Shown here in pieces: positions 33,188-42,397 of a stretch of DNA of 55,039 nt. The position numbers and the translations under genes are program-made. The notes beneath the pieces were generated by a model. The model saw nothing but the letters and a program-made list of their open reading frames with translations. It was not told the DNA's origin and did no database searches. Source of the stretch: Clostridiales bacterium (GTDB taxonomy: Bacteria > Bacillota > Clostridia > Lachnospirales > WQUN01); the NCBI GenBank assembly GCA_031270945.1, contig JAISWZ010000022.1, forward strand, positions 1-55,039. The letters run 5' to 3'. Every line of letters starts with the position of its first letter. Position 1 is the stretch's first letter.

Positions 33188-35092
33188 ATGAAGTCCAGGT
33201 TTTTGGCGATCGCTGGAGTGTCGCTTGCTGTCGCGATAGCGTTTGGGGTCTCCGCGACAGGGAGGCTGAAAGATGAGAAGGCTAAGCGAAGCCAGGCGAT
33301 AGAGCTGGCAAACAGGGAGCTCCCTCCTGTGAGTGTTCGCGGGGCTGAAGATGTGGACTTCTCAAATCTTAACTGGAACCCGTGGGACGTAGGACTGGCG
33401 CTGTCCGAGGTTGAAACGAGAGAAGAAAAGCCCTTCACGATCCTTGTTTACATGAATGGCTCAGACCTGGAGTCAGAAGACGGTGCCGCAACAGACGATC
33501 TGGAAGAGATGTCTAGAGCAAAGCTGGATGAAACAGCGGCAAGCCTTGTCCTTTTCACAGGAGGCGCCAGCAGATGGCAAAACGACACTGTCTCAGACCA
33601 GGAATGCGCCTTGTGGGAAATGTCCAAAGGCAATCTTGTGAAGCTGGCCTCGGTTGGGCAAAGGAACATGGGCGATCCAGGGACTTTGGCAAGCTTCATT
33701 CAGTTCGGGACACAGGCTTTCCCAGCGCAAAAGACAATGCTGGTGCTCTGGGATCACGGCGGGGGTTCCATAGCTGGATATGGGCAAGACGAAAACTTCA
33801 GGAACAGCGCCCTGACTTTGCTTGACCTTAACCTGGCTTTCGAGCGTGGCCTATATGAAATGCCCAAGCTGGAGCTTTTGGGGTTTGACTCCTGCCTCAT
33901 GGCCAGCGTTGAAATGGCAGTGGTGGCTGCGAATTACGCCAAGTACATGGTAGCCTCCGAAGACTTGGAGCCTGGAGGGGGCTGGGACTACAGCTTCCTC
34001 AGAGAGCTGGACGGCGGCATGAGCGGAGCGGAATTAGGAATACATGTAGCAGACGCGTACATGTCCCAATACGGAAGAAACACCAACGAAATTTTGACCA
34101 TGTCCCTTCTGGATCTGTCCCAGGCTGGGGCCGTCATGAATTCCATTGGCGACTTGATGAAAAAAGCGAAGAACAATGTCGGGGATCCGTCGGGTTTCAA
34201 AGTGCTGGCCAAGAAGAGGAGAGGGACAAAGACCTTTGGAGAGGGAAGCCCCAGGGACAATGAGAGCGACATGGTTGACATAGGCTTGATGGCAGAAAGC
34301 CTGCAGGATCTTTTTCCCGAAGAGGCGCAGAAGGTCTTTGAGGCGCTTGGAAGAACCGTCATATACAACAGGCACAACCTGGAAGAGGACGCGCAAGGGC
34401 TCAGCGCCTTTTACATTTACGGAGGCAAGGATCTAGCGGAGTATACCCTGCCAACTTACGAGTCGCTGAAGATGGATGAAGAGTACACCAACTACCTGAA
34501 GTCGTTTTATGAGATGCTCTCCAATGCCGGGCATAGATCCTCAAGCCCAAGCGAGCCTGAATTTAAAGAAAAAGCCCTGTCAGCCTGGACTCCAATAGAC
34601 ACCTTTGACGGCGAATACACCCTCGTAGGCATCAAGAGCGGAGAGCTTCAGCCTTTAAAATTTTGGCCCAAGATAAACGGAAACCCAGTTTGCCTCTACC
34701 TGGTTGACTCCAGCGAAAGAGGGGAGAAGCTAGCAGCCCCCGCACGCAGAAACGAGAGGGACTGTGACATAATGGTCTCCATAAGCGACTCCAACCCCGG
34801 AGGCAGAGTCTTGGGGGCAAGGCAGAAAGATGGGCTGGTTATCCAAAAGGGATGCGATGCGCTAGAAGAGGGCGATGAGATCGCGTTCTACTACCTGAAG
34901 CGGGACTTCGCAAAAGGCCAGGACATCGGATGGGAGCTGGGCGAAAGCTTCACTGTAGGAAAGAAAGGCGTCACACTTGCATGGGAAAGCCTCCCGCAAG
35001 ACGCCAAGGTCAGCTGGCAGGAAACCGACGAATTTGGGAACGTTTCGTATCAGGAGCTGGAGAATCCGGAAAGGTTTGAGGACGCGAGCTAA
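33188..35092 (+). CDS. Clostripain-family (C11) cysteine peptidase
   Basis: Probable surface or secreted endopeptidase. One N-terminal hydrophobic segment (about 5-23) acts as signal or anchor. The catalytic region follows the family pattern: ILVYMNGSDLES, strand leading to His190 in LVLWDHGGG, and Cys236 in LLGFDSCLMAS, then YMVASEDLEPGGGWDY. The remaining 350 residues include a beta-rich C-terminal domain. 634 residues; start ATG 33188 with GGGAGG six bases upstream. Two terminator-like hairpins follow. Clostripain relatives cut after Arg or Lys; specificity is not evident here. Confidence 0.92.
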   Translation: MKSRFLAIAGVSLAVAIAFGVSATGRLKDEKAKRSQAIELANRELPPVSVRGAEDVDFSNLNWNPWDVGLALSEVETREEKPFTILVYMNGSDLESEDGAATDDLEEMSRAKLDETAASLVLFTGGASRWQNDTVSDQECALWEMSKGNLVKLASVGQRNMGDPGTLASFIQFGTQAFPAQKTMLVLWDHGGGSIAGYGQDENFRNSALTLLDLNLAFERGLYEMPKLELLGFDSCLMASVEMAVVAANYAKYMVASEDLEPGGGWDYSFLRELDGGMSGAELGIHVADAYMSQYGRNTNEILTMSLLDLSQAGAVMNSIGDLMKKAKNNVGDPSGFKVLAKKRRGTKTFGEGSPRDNESDMVDIGLMAESLQDLFPEEAQKVFEALGRTVIYNRHNLEEDAQGLSAFYIYGGKDLAEYTLPTYESLKMDEEYTNYLKSFYEMLSNAGHRSSSPSEPEFKEKALSAWTPIDTFDGEYTLVGIKSGELQPLKFWPKINGNPVCLYLVDSSERGEKLAAPARRNERDCDIMVSISDSNPGGRVLGARQKDGLVIQKGCDALEEGDEIAFYYLKRDFAKGQDIGWELGESFTVGKKGVTLAWESLPQDAKVSWQETDEFGNVSYQELENPERFEDAS

Positions 35093-35160
35093 GCTAACGA
35101 GGGGTAAGATTGATGTGGATTTGCGCTCGTCAGTATGACGGCTTGTTTTAAACTATTCTG

Positions 35161-35190
35161 GCAAAGGCTGTCTTTTCAGCCTTTGCTTTG
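35161..35190 (+). terminator. Terminator after clostripain gene
   Basis: GCAAAGGCTG (35161-35170), loop TCTTTT, CAGCCTTTGC (35177-35186), then TTTG. Confidence 0.75.
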
Positions 35191-35196
35191 ACATAA

Positions 35197-35257
35197 AGCG
35201 CTATCTCAAAATTCCGTTAAGGCGCCGAAAAAATCCTGCGAATTTTGGGATATGCGC
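35197..35257. repeat. Short, diverged palindromic element
   Basis: GCGCTATCTCAAAATTCCGT on the left, GAATTTTGGGATATGCGC on the right, with a shortened middle (GGCGCCGAAAAAATCC). Confidence 0.7.
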
Positions 35258-35274
35258 ATATTTGCGCAAAAAAG

Positions 35275-35314
35275 GCAAAAAAGGCTTTTCCCCTCAGGGA
35301 AAAGCCTTTTTTGC
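35275..35314. terminator. Bidirectional terminator
   Basis: GCAAAAAAGGCTTTTCCC (35275-35292) and exact complement (35297-35314) around CTCA. A/T-rich arms give U-runs on both strands. It separates the convergent clostripain and zinc-ribbon genes. Confidence 0.88.
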
Positions 35315-35328
35315 ACCCTCTTTTCAGC

Positions 35329-36828
35329 CTATCTATAAAACCCTATATGGCTCAGGTACAGGTCGTCCGTTAAGCCTGCATATATCTCCGAGATCGTAAT
35401 ATTGACAAATCTGGAATAGTGCGTTTTCCGAAGTTGGATTAAGTAGTCGGTGTTGTTGCTAGTGTAGTCAGGATCGTCTGCTGGATCTTGAAGGGTTATA
35501 TTTTCTGAGCCATCATCGAAAGTCAGGACCATGGTTTTTATTCTCCCGTAAGATCTCGAGTCTTCTAAAGCAAACCAGTTCTGGATCACAAGCGTGGACA
35601 TCTGCTCAACGTCGGAATATAGAATTTCGAACTTTTGCATTCCGCCAGACACCATTTTCGTGATCCAAGCGGTGTCGGATAGGCTGTCAACTGCGTTATC
35701 CGGGCCGCACAAGGCCTTGTTTTCAGGGATCTTGACGCTTGAAGCGGACACTGACAAAGGCTTGATTGTGTTTGCGTTGACAGTTGCGCTCAAGATAGAT
35801 TGCTCTGAAAGGTAGGACAAGGTGTACTGGCCATCCGCAGAGACATCGTCCGCCTTGAAAGAGACAGAGTAGGCGTTGTCCCAAATGCTGTGGAACGCTG
35901 GCAAGTCGTACATGGAGCTTCCAATCAATCCCCCGGTTTCAGAGGCTAGAGCCTGCATGGATCTACCTATGTGCTCTGAGCTGAGGTCTATGACGTTGAC
36001 ATTTATGCCTGTCCTTTTCGCCAAACGAATCACGTCAGCCAAGGTATGCTGGCTATCTTCATCGTCGCCTCCCGCTATTGCGACAAAAGTCTTGGGCCCT
36101 GGCACTCGGGAAGCTTCAAGAAGAGTCTTGTACAAGCCGTCATAAAGGGAAAAGCCTCTGTGGAGCTCGAAACTGTCAAGATTTACATAGGACGCGTCAA
36201 GCGGAATGAGCTTGTCTAGCTGGCTCGTGACTTCGACCTTGTCGTTTTGCTTGTAAAGCTCCCACATGAAATCCTCGATGCAGCCCCTGGCGGTTTCCAG
36301 CGCCTCTGAGTTGATTGAGAACGCGTCTATGTAGATGAAGGCGGATGCGTTCTGCTGGCGTGGGCGGGACACGGTAGATTCACGACCGAAGTTGTTGCTT
36401 GAGACCTTGAAGAGATCCAAGCTTATTTGGTCATCGATGAGCATTTGCCCGTTTGGCTTCTGGATGCTGAAATAGGCGTTCACATAGGGATAGGTTGCGG
36501 AGTCCACTTGATAGACATTGATTGCCAGAGCGTCCTCCGGGTCTACCTCCGGCTCGAACATCGCCACAGGAGCTGCCGTTGGCGCCTCTGTTTCGGCTGG
36601 AGCGAAGACAACCTCCCCCGTCACGGAAACCGTCTTAGAAAATGCTACATTCAGCAAGGCCGCCAGCAGGACTATGCACAAGCCGGAAATGACGACGGCA
36701 TACATCGCAACCCCTGAGGAGCGCTTGGTGCGGGCGATTCTCTTGAATTGATGCCCGCATACAACACAATATTCCTCCTGCTGCTGAACAGGCGTGCCGC
36801 AATGGGGGCATAGGCGTTCTTTTTCCAT
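35329..36828 (-). CDS. Zinc-ribbon membrane protein with VWA-like and discoidin-like domains
   Basis: Membrane protein of 499 residues. A cytoplasmic zinc ribbon (Cys7, Cys10, Cys21, Cys24) precedes one membrane segment (about 41-62) and a long outside part. Residues about 160-350 resemble a von Willebrand A fold with a degenerate metal site (IYIDAFSINSEALETARGC). The C-terminal 130 residues resemble the discoidin/NADase-type glycan-binding fold (NAVDSLSDTAWI, then TLVIQNWFALEDSRSYGRIK, then LTFDDGS). It probably binds glycan or protein at the cell surface. ATG 36828 has AGAAGGG seven bases upstream. No operon partner. Confidence 0.82.
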   Translation of the reverse strand: MEKERLCPHCGTPVQQQEEYCVVCGHQFKRIARTKRSSGVAMYAVVISGLCIVLLAALLNVAFSKTVSVTGEVVFAPAETEAPTAAPVAMFEPEVDPEDALAINVYQVDSATYPYVNAYFSIQKPNGQMLIDDQISLDLFKVSSNNFGRESTVSRPRQQNASAFIYIDAFSINSEALETARGCIEDFMWELYKQNDKVEVTSQLDKLIPLDASYVNLDSFELHRGFSLYDGLYKTLLEASRVPGPKTFVAIAGGDDEDSQHTLADVIRLAKRTGINVNVIDLSSEHIGRSMQALASETGGLIGSSMYDLPAFHSIWDNAYSVSFKADDVSADGQYTLSYLSEQSILSATVNANTIKPLSVSASSVKIPENKALCGPDNAVDSLSDTAWITKMVSGGMQKFEILYSDVEQMSTLVIQNWFALEDSRSYGRIKTMVLTFDDGSENITLQDPADDPDYTSNNTDYLIQLRKTHYSRFVNITISEIYAGLTDDLYLSHIGFYR

Positions 36829-36839
36829 TGTAAACCCTT

Positions 36840-36925
36840 CTTTCGCATTATTTTTTTTGATGAATCTTTGATGAGATAGAGCTTTGATGAGATGAATCTT
36901 TGATAAAAATCTTTGATAAAATAAA
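36840..36925 (-). repeat. ATCAAAG simple repeat in a leader
   Basis: On the minus strand about five copies of ATCAAAG, spaced 10-17 bases apart within near-repeats ATCAAAGATTCATC, directly upstream of the zinc-ribbon gene's ribosome site. Confidence 0.7.
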
Positions 36926-37071
36926 AGGCCATAGTTGACGGGCTTTATAAAGGCTTATAACTAGCCTTATCCAAAAGCCTGCGCAAAAGGTCTTTCATTC
37001 CAAAAAATCCGCTGAAACGCTCTTCAGATTTATCTTGGGGCATGGCTCTGCTGATAGCCCCTCCTCGACTA

Positions 37072-37130
37072 AAAGCATATCCCAAAATTTTATTTTAGGG
37101 CGCAACAGGAATTTTGGTTTACGCACTAAA
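37072..37130. repeat. Palindromic element, short form
   Basis: AAAGCATATCCCAAAATTTT and AGGAATTTTGGTTTACGCAC flank a very short middle (GGGCGCAAC). Confidence 0.75.
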
Positions 37131-37386
37131 AAGAGCATTATTCCTCTTAATCAATAATACTTGTCCAAAGGGAAAAATGTCTGATGATGACGAAAGGTAT
37201 TTGGCGCCAATTTGCCCTAAGCGCTGAAACGGCAAATATCATGACTGGATGCAGGATTTAATGGGACTTATTAATAACATGGATTCCAGAAAGGGATGCC
37301 AAAGTGCCTACAGATATAAGTTCCATGGTTAAATTATCCTGAATACATATACGCGTTTATCCGTATAGTGTTTGAGAGATGCCACT

Positions 37387-37520
37387 AAGTGCATATCCCA
37401 AAATTCCGAAATGGTGCCGGAAAAGTCCTGGCGAATGCTTCAACTAGTTTGCTCGGGCTTCTGCGAGCAAACACCCGGACTTTTCCGGCACCTCGGTTAA
37501 AATTTTGGGATATGCTCTAA
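37387..37520. repeat. Palindromic element, 134-bp form with nested hairpin
   Basis: Complete copy. Middle stem GGTGCCGG/CCGGCACC and AAAAGTCC/GGACTTTT. At the apex, GTTTGCTCG GGCTTCTG CGAGCAAAC forms its own perfect nine-base stem, making a hairpin on a hairpin. Confidence 0.93.
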
Positions 37521-37578
37521 GCAAAATCTTACGCGCCCTGCGCAATCACACGCGTCCTGCATAATGCCGATGTATAAC

Positions 37579-37683
37579 TGAGAGCATATCCCAAAATTCC
37601 AAAAAAGGCGCGGGGAAAGGCATGCGATGCTTTAACGCGTGGATTTTCCCGCGCCTTAAATTTAATTTTGGGATATGCTTTAA
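37579..37683. repeat. Palindromic element, form B
   Basis: Complete copy. GGCGCGGGGAAAGGCATGCG on the left, CGCGTGGATTTTCCCGCGCC on the right, usual outer arms. Confidence 0.9.
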
Positions 37684-37947
37684 AGCGAGGATTGCGGCCG
37701 CATCGAAGGTTGGCGAATGCTTGCGAGGGAAAACAATGAATGCGCTTTGCCATATCCCGGATCTGCATGGCGGCTAGAAAAAGCCGCGACGTTGCATGCC
37801 TTTTCCGGGCGCAAATTTGGGTTAGGGGATTCTTTATGTTTTCGCTCGCTGGCGCATGGCTGTGTCAAACAGCTCCTGGCAGGCGTAAGATGCACTATGC
37901 TTACGAGCGGTAGGATTTAGGATTTTTTATCGTTTCGCCAGCATAGA

Positions 37948-38008
37948 CCAACGAGATAAAGGCCATTGCCCGCAAACCTGGCATTTCGCCTTAAAAAAAT
38001 CTCGTTGG
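37948..38008. repeat. Inverted repeat upstream of the cation transporter
   Basis: CCAACGAGAT (37948-37957) and ATCTCGTTGG (37999-38008) enclose about 40 bases including GGCCATTGCCCGCAAACC. It ends 50 bases before the transporter start. I could not match it to a known metal riboswitch. Confidence 0.6.
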
Positions 38009-38057
38009 CAAATGGCTCAAGCGCTTGCGGGCGGAGCGCGCAAACGGGGGGAAGCTT

Positions 38058-38957
38058 ATGGGGAAAACAAAAGAGGCGTTGCGGGTTTCCGCTTTAGGAA
38101 TAGCCGCGAACACAGCGTTGTCACTGTTGAAGCTCTTGGCGGGGGTATTTGCCGGCTCGGCCGCCATGGTATCTGACGCCGTTCATTCCATGAGCGACGT
38201 GGCGAGCTCGGTTATTGCAATGGCTGGACAAAAGACGTCAAGCAGGCAGGACGCGAACCACAGCTATGGGCTTGAAAGGATGGAATCAGCCGCCGCTGTG
38301 GCGCTGTCAGGAGTGCTGTTCTTTGTTGGAGCGGGGATTGGATACGCAGGGCTGGAACAGCTGATGCCAGGAAGAGGGGAGCTGGAAGCGCCAGGCGTGC
38401 TGGCCGCCATAGCAGCAATCGTCTCCATCGGCGCGAAAGAGGCCTTGTGCTGGTACACAATGGCAAAGGCGGCGAAGTACAATTCAACAGGGCTGATGGC
38501 TGAGGCTAAGCACCATAGGACTGACGCATGGTCCTCCATAGGATCCCTGGCGGGAATCCTGGGCGCCAGAATGGGCGTTCCTCTTCTTGATCCTGTGGCA
38601 AGCGTAGTAATATCTATTTTTGTAGTAAAAGACGCGATTGAGATTTTCATGAAGTCCATAAGCCAAGTGACGGACAAGGCCTGCGAGCCTGAAACGGAAG
38701 AGGCCATGAGAGCTGTAGCCTCGTCGGTGGACGGAGTGATGAGCGTAGATCTGCTTAAGACAAGGCTTTTTGGGGACAAGATTTACGTAGACCTGGAGAT
38801 CGGGGCGCAAGAGAGCATGCCCTTAAGCCAGACTCACGCCATAGCGGAAAGCGCTCGCTCTCACGTGGAAAAGGCGTTTCCTGAGGTCAAGAGCTGCATG
38901 GTGCATGTTAATCCAGTTTGCGAGATTGAGGGCGAGATTGAGTTAGAAAATAAATAA
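38058..38957 (+). CDS. Cation diffusion facilitator (metal exporter)
   Basis: Membrane antiporter that exports divalent metal (Zn, Mn, Co, Ni or Fe) for protons. Six membrane segments with the two metal-site helices: VSDAVHSMSDVASS (His, Asp) and HHRTDAWSSIGSL (His, Asp), followed by the cytoplasmic dimerisation domain (about 210-299) with SVDLLKTRLFGDKIYVDLEI and HVEKAFP. 299 residues, typical. I choose ATG 38058 with GGGG eight bases upstream. It is monocistronic with a strong shared terminator. Metal specificity is not clear from the site residues. Confidence 0.93.
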   Translation: MGKTKEALRVSALGIAANTALSLLKLLAGVFAGSAAMVSDAVHSMSDVASSVIAMAGQKTSSRQDANHSYGLERMESAAAVALSGVLFFVGAGIGYAGLEQLMPGRGELEAPGVLAAIAAIVSIGAKEALCWYTMAKAAKYNSTGLMAEAKHHRTDAWSSIGSLAGILGARMGVPLLDPVASVVISIFVVKDAIEIFMKSISQVTDKACEPETEEAMRAVASSVDGVMSVDLLKTRLFGDKIYVDLEIGAQESMPLSQTHAIAESARSHVEKAFPEVKSCMVHVNPVCEIEGEIELENK

Positions 38958-38960
38958 AAA

Positions 38961-38998
38961 AAATGCCCCGCAAGCGCAGGCTTGCGGGGCATTTTGTT
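38961..38998. terminator. Bidirectional terminator
   Basis: AAATGCCCCGCAAGC (38961-38975) and its complement (38980-38994) around GCAG, followed by TTGTTTG on the plus strand and preceded by A-runs that serve the minus strand. Confidence 0.9.
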
Positions 38999-39058
38999 TG
39001 TTTTTTTGGGTTTTTTAATTTATTATTTTTTTTAATTTTTTAATTTTTTTATTTTTTT

Positions 39059-42000
39059 CTAGCTTATGGCTATGCTGTCAACCAAGACCGCTGTGTCATA
39101 TATGGAGTCGCCCTTGTCGTAGGTGTTAATGCGCAATGTAACGGTTTTGCCGACGTAAGGCGCTAGATCAAAGGTGGCAGTTATCCAGCCGGTATGGTAC
39201 GTGGTGGCATCTCCGCCATCAAAGTTTATGCCATAGATCCGGAGCCAGGTTGAGGTGTTTATGGTCTCCTTGGCGATCAGGGCTGTTTCGGATCCATCCA
39301 AGAGCTCGACCTCGAAGGTGTCGTCAAACACGGAGTTAACGTATTCCATGGGCTCTTCGGATACGACATCATACTTGATGGTAAGCGATGAGGCGTTTGT
39401 GGGAACAGTGAAGGACTGATAAAGAAGGCTTCCCTCTGTCCCTTTCTTGTACTCGTCTTCAGCCGCGCCAAGGCCTGTGGTGACAGCGGCCATTCTTGTT
39501 CCATGCTGGGGCTTGAGTTCGCCTAGCTGGGTCAGAATCCTGACATCGCCTTTTGTGCCCCACTTGGTAGGAGTTGAGGCATCCTCAAAGCTTCCGTTTT
39601 GGAGCGATCCAATTAGCACAGCAGATCCGTTTCCTGAGAGTGACGGAGATGCTGGAGAAACAGGCGGGGTTGCTGGCGTTGGATAGGGATCCTCTGATCC
39701 ATGGAGGGCTTTGGCGCTGTCAAAGGCCTGTTGCGCCGTCTTGCCGTCGAGAAGCCCGCCAAGGTAAGTCTTCAAGATTTCCTGGCTGTAGAGCGCTGAA
39801 ACGTCTCCGCTAAAGGCGACTACAGAGCTTGCCTTTGCGCTTAGGATAGCGCTTGCCATGGCAGAGGACTTTATTTTGCCGCTTCCCATGCCGTCGCAGG
39901 TCTCGCTGAATACAAAGGCGTTGTCAATGGTCTGGCCAAAGGTGTAGCTTGAGGAGAACATCTCCGGGAATATGCCGTAATAAGACGCGCCCTTTACTGA
40001 AAACTTGCCGATCCTGTTGGTTTTCAGGTCATTGGTGTAAGCGAGGTTTTTCGCTTCTGTCACTTGCTCGCTCAACATGAAGACAGGAACCGTAGTTATA
40101 GCGCCGTTTGACAAGTACGGGAGAAAAGCTCCATGGGTGCTTATCACTATGACCTCGTAGTCTTTGAGGTTTTTGAAGTCCGCTACCGTAGTCTCCCAAT
40201 CTATGGTTGTTGCAAGCCCCTTTGAGTCCAGATCCGTCTTGAGATTAGTATAGAAGGGCTTGCGCAATTCTTGGTCGTCTTCTGGATAGTCAAAGGCCCA
40301 GAGGATCAGCGCTTCGCCTATTGAGCCGGATGTTTCTGGAGAGGCGGATATCAGGGATGCAAAGGATGATTGGGATGAAAGCTGGCTGGATCCAAATCCG
40401 TTTGTGCCATCGCCGAAATCGCTAAGCACGACGCCTCCAAGCACTCCGGACTCGTAAGTGAAGGACACGAATCCGCTCTCTTCGTCAACCGCTATTGAAT
40501 TGGTTGCGATCAAGCCGTTCTGGGCTACAGCGTCAACGATCTTGCTGGCTTCCTCCACCCTGTCTTCCACAGGCATCTCGTCGTATCCAGGAAGGTTGAA
40601 GACCTCTTCTATCTCAGCGTCTGCCAGCTGGATGTTGTTGAGCTGGGTTTGCGTCAGCGGCGCCAAGATTTTTATTGTTATGTTGTTTGACTTAAGGGTT
40701 GCTCCGCCTGTCCCTGCCGCTACGGCATAATAGCCGATGGACTTGTCGGTGAGCGATCCAAGCATGAGCTTGCCGGAATAAATGTGGTCATCTGGCAGAT
40801 CGTCTCCGCTTTCGGAGAACAGGCCGTCATCTTTGAGCTCTGTCAGAAGGGTGCCTGAGCTGTCAAAAAGGTTTACTTGGGTTGAAGATTTGTCCAGCTC
40901 CGCATGGAAGTAAACAGCCGTTCTATTTATAGCCTTGTCTTCAACCATTGCCGCGAGCTCATATGCCGAGGCGCTGAGAGCGACCTTCGAAGCATCTGAT
41001 GGCGGCGCCGCTGTTGGCTCGGGCGTAGGCTCAGGCGACACAGTTGGAACTGGAGGTCTAGTGGGCTCTTCCGTCGGCGTCGGAGACGGAGACGGGCTGC
41101 TGGTTGGAGATGGAGACGGAGAAGGCGACGGAGTCGAAGTCGGAGGCGTGTATGGCGGAGTATATGGAGGCGTATACGGCGGATCAGTGTCAAGCAGGTA
41201 AGAAGTCGTAGTTGCTCCAGGAGGAGCGGAGCCAAACCTCATTGCGACTTTTCCAGCCGAGATGTCCACGGTAATCTTTGTAGGCACAGTAAGGATGGAT
41301 ACTCCTGACTTTGCGGCCGCCTCAACTTTTGCCGCCGCCAGCTTGCCCTCGCCGGAGATGGTTACGTCTCCTGCCAGCACTGACGCGTTGTCGATTGAGC
41401 TTCCGGTTTCCAATTCAACAAGGGATCCGCTGTCTGTGACCAGCTGCTCCACTGTGGCTTTGCTTAGCACTAGATGGCTAAAGGCAAAGGCTTGGTTGGC
41501 GGATCCTATAAGGGTTGCCTTTACTTTCGAATAGACCGAGATTCGCCCAAAAGCGCCTTCTATTGTCAAGGGCGATCCGAAGTTCTTGGATATCAGGGCA
41601 GAGCCTATTGCCGGGCCGGAAGATGTTACTGTTCCAGCGCCCAGGACGATAAGCCGCCCGCCTACTGTCACGTTTGAAAGAGTGATGTTCCCGTCTCCAA
41701 CCCCCTGGCCGATGTACAGATCCTTGGCTATGGTGACGTTGGAAATGGTAGCGCCAGCGGTTCTTACAATGACTGACTTGGGATAAGACCTGCCAGCGAC
41801 TGAGACATCCGCTATCTCGCTTGTCGTGTTGTCCAAGACCTGCATTGCTTCGGCTCTGGTGTATGAGCTCATTGGATCAAACATGTTGTTGCCTTTTCCT
41901 GCAACAAGGCCAGCCTTGTGGAACGCGTTTACATAGGGCTTGAATTCGTCCCGGATCAAGCTGTCATCTGAAAACGAAGTGTCTCCAGGCAATGGATCAA

Positions 42001-42397
42001 TAGAGTACGCCTTGGCTATCAAGGCTATGGCCTCGTCACGGGCAACGGAGTAAGACGCGTCAACCTGCGCCGACCACGCTATGACTCCTGCCGCAATCGC
42101 TTTTTCCACGCTTTCGTCAGCCCATGCAGGGGTTACGTCAGCGGGCGTTCTCTCTATGTACCCAAATGTCCTGGAAAGTATGGTTGCCAGCTCGCCTAGC
42201 GTTAGGGCTTTCTCGGGAAGGAACTTTCCTGTGCCATCCCCTTGGATGACTCCGTAGCCGCCGCCGGACCATTTGGCGATCACTCCGTTTGCCCAGTGGC
42301 TTGGCGACACGTCGTCATAGCTTGCTGCGGCAAAGGATACGGTTGCGGAGCTTGCGGCGACCAGTGCCGCGAGAAGAAACGCGAGAATCTTTTTCAT
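39059..42397 (-). CDS. S-layer-anchored protein with clan CD peptidase-like domain
   Basis: Secreted surface protein of 1112 residues. Signal peptide (to about 24), three SLH repeats (about 25-190) for cell-wall anchoring, a beta-rich region (to about 400), a Pro/Ser/Thr linker (TPPYTPP and SPSPSPTPT repeats, about 408-470), an Ig-like region, then a domain (about 680-880) with DYEVIVISTHGAF (His755) and NAFVFSETCDGMGS (Cys834). A His at the end of one strand and a Cys at the end of the next, 79 residues apart, is the caspase/gingipain/CHAT arrangement. The last 180 residues look like a carbohydrate-binding sandwich. ATG 42397 has AGGAGG seven bases upstream. Peptidase activity is inferred. 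Confidence 0.85.
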   Translation of the reverse strand: MKKILAFLLAALVAASSATVSFAAASYDDVSPSHWANGVIAKWSGGGYGVIQGDGTGKFLPEKALTLGELATILSRTFGYIERTPADVTPAWADESVEKAIAAGVIAWSAQVDASYSVARDEAIALIAKAYSIDPLPGDTSFSDDSLIRDEFKPYVNAFHKAGLVAGKGNNMFDPMSSYTRAEAMQVLDNTTSEIADVSVAGRSYPKSVIVRTAGATISNVTIAKDLYIGQGVGDGNITLSNVTVGGRLIVLGAGTVTSSGPAIGSALISKNFGSPLTIEGAFGRISVYSKVKATLIGSANQAFAFSHLVLSKATVEQLVTDSGSLVELETGSSIDNASVLAGDVTISGEGKLAAAKVEAAAKSGVSILTVPTKITVDISAGKVAMRFGSAPPGATTTSYLLDTDPPYTPPYTPPYTPPTSTPSPSPSPSPTSSPSPSPTPTEEPTRPPVPTVSPEPTPEPTAAPPSDASKVALSASAYELAAMVEDKAINRTAVYFHAELDKSSTQVNLFDSSGTLLTELKDDGLFSESGDDLPDDHIYSGKLMLGSLTDKSIGYYAVAAGTGGATLKSNNITIKILAPLTQTQLNNIQLADAEIEEVFNLPGYDEMPVEDRVEEASKIVDAVAQNGLIATNSIAVDEESGFVSFTYESGVLGGVVLSDFGDGTNGFGSSQLSSQSSFASLISASPETSGSIGEALILWAFDYPEDDQELRKPFYTNLKTDLDSKGLATTIDWETTVADFKNLKDYEVIVISTHGAFLPYLSNGAITTVPVFMLSEQVTEAKNLAYTNDLKTNRIGKFSVKGASYYGIFPEMFSSSYTFGQTIDNAFVFSETCDGMGSGKIKSSAMASAILSAKASSVVAFSGDVSALYSQEILKTYLGGLLDGKTAQQAFDSAKALHGSEDPYPTPATPPVSPASPSLSGNGSAVLIGSLQNGSFEDASTPTKWGTKGDVRILTQLGELKPQHGTRMAAVTTGLGAAEDEYKKGTEGSLLYQSFTVPTNASSLTIKYDVVSEEPMEYVNSVFDDTFEVELLDGSETALIAKETINTSTWLRIYGINFDGGDATTYHTGWITATFDLAPYVGKTVTLRINTYDKGDSIYDTAVLVDSIAIS

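Larger units (their letters stand above)
36929..38057. other. Gene-free stretch with three palindromic elements
   Basis: Holds a short element (37072-37130), a 134-bp element (37387-37520), a form B element (37579-37683) and a CCAACGAGAT inverted repeat (37948-38008). Between them no gene is supported. Confidence 0.6.

Noticed and set aside
37948..38057. Metal riboswitch (yybP-ykoY or NiCo type) before the cation transporter
   Set aside because: An inverted repeat is present, but I could not see the conserved core of either class.
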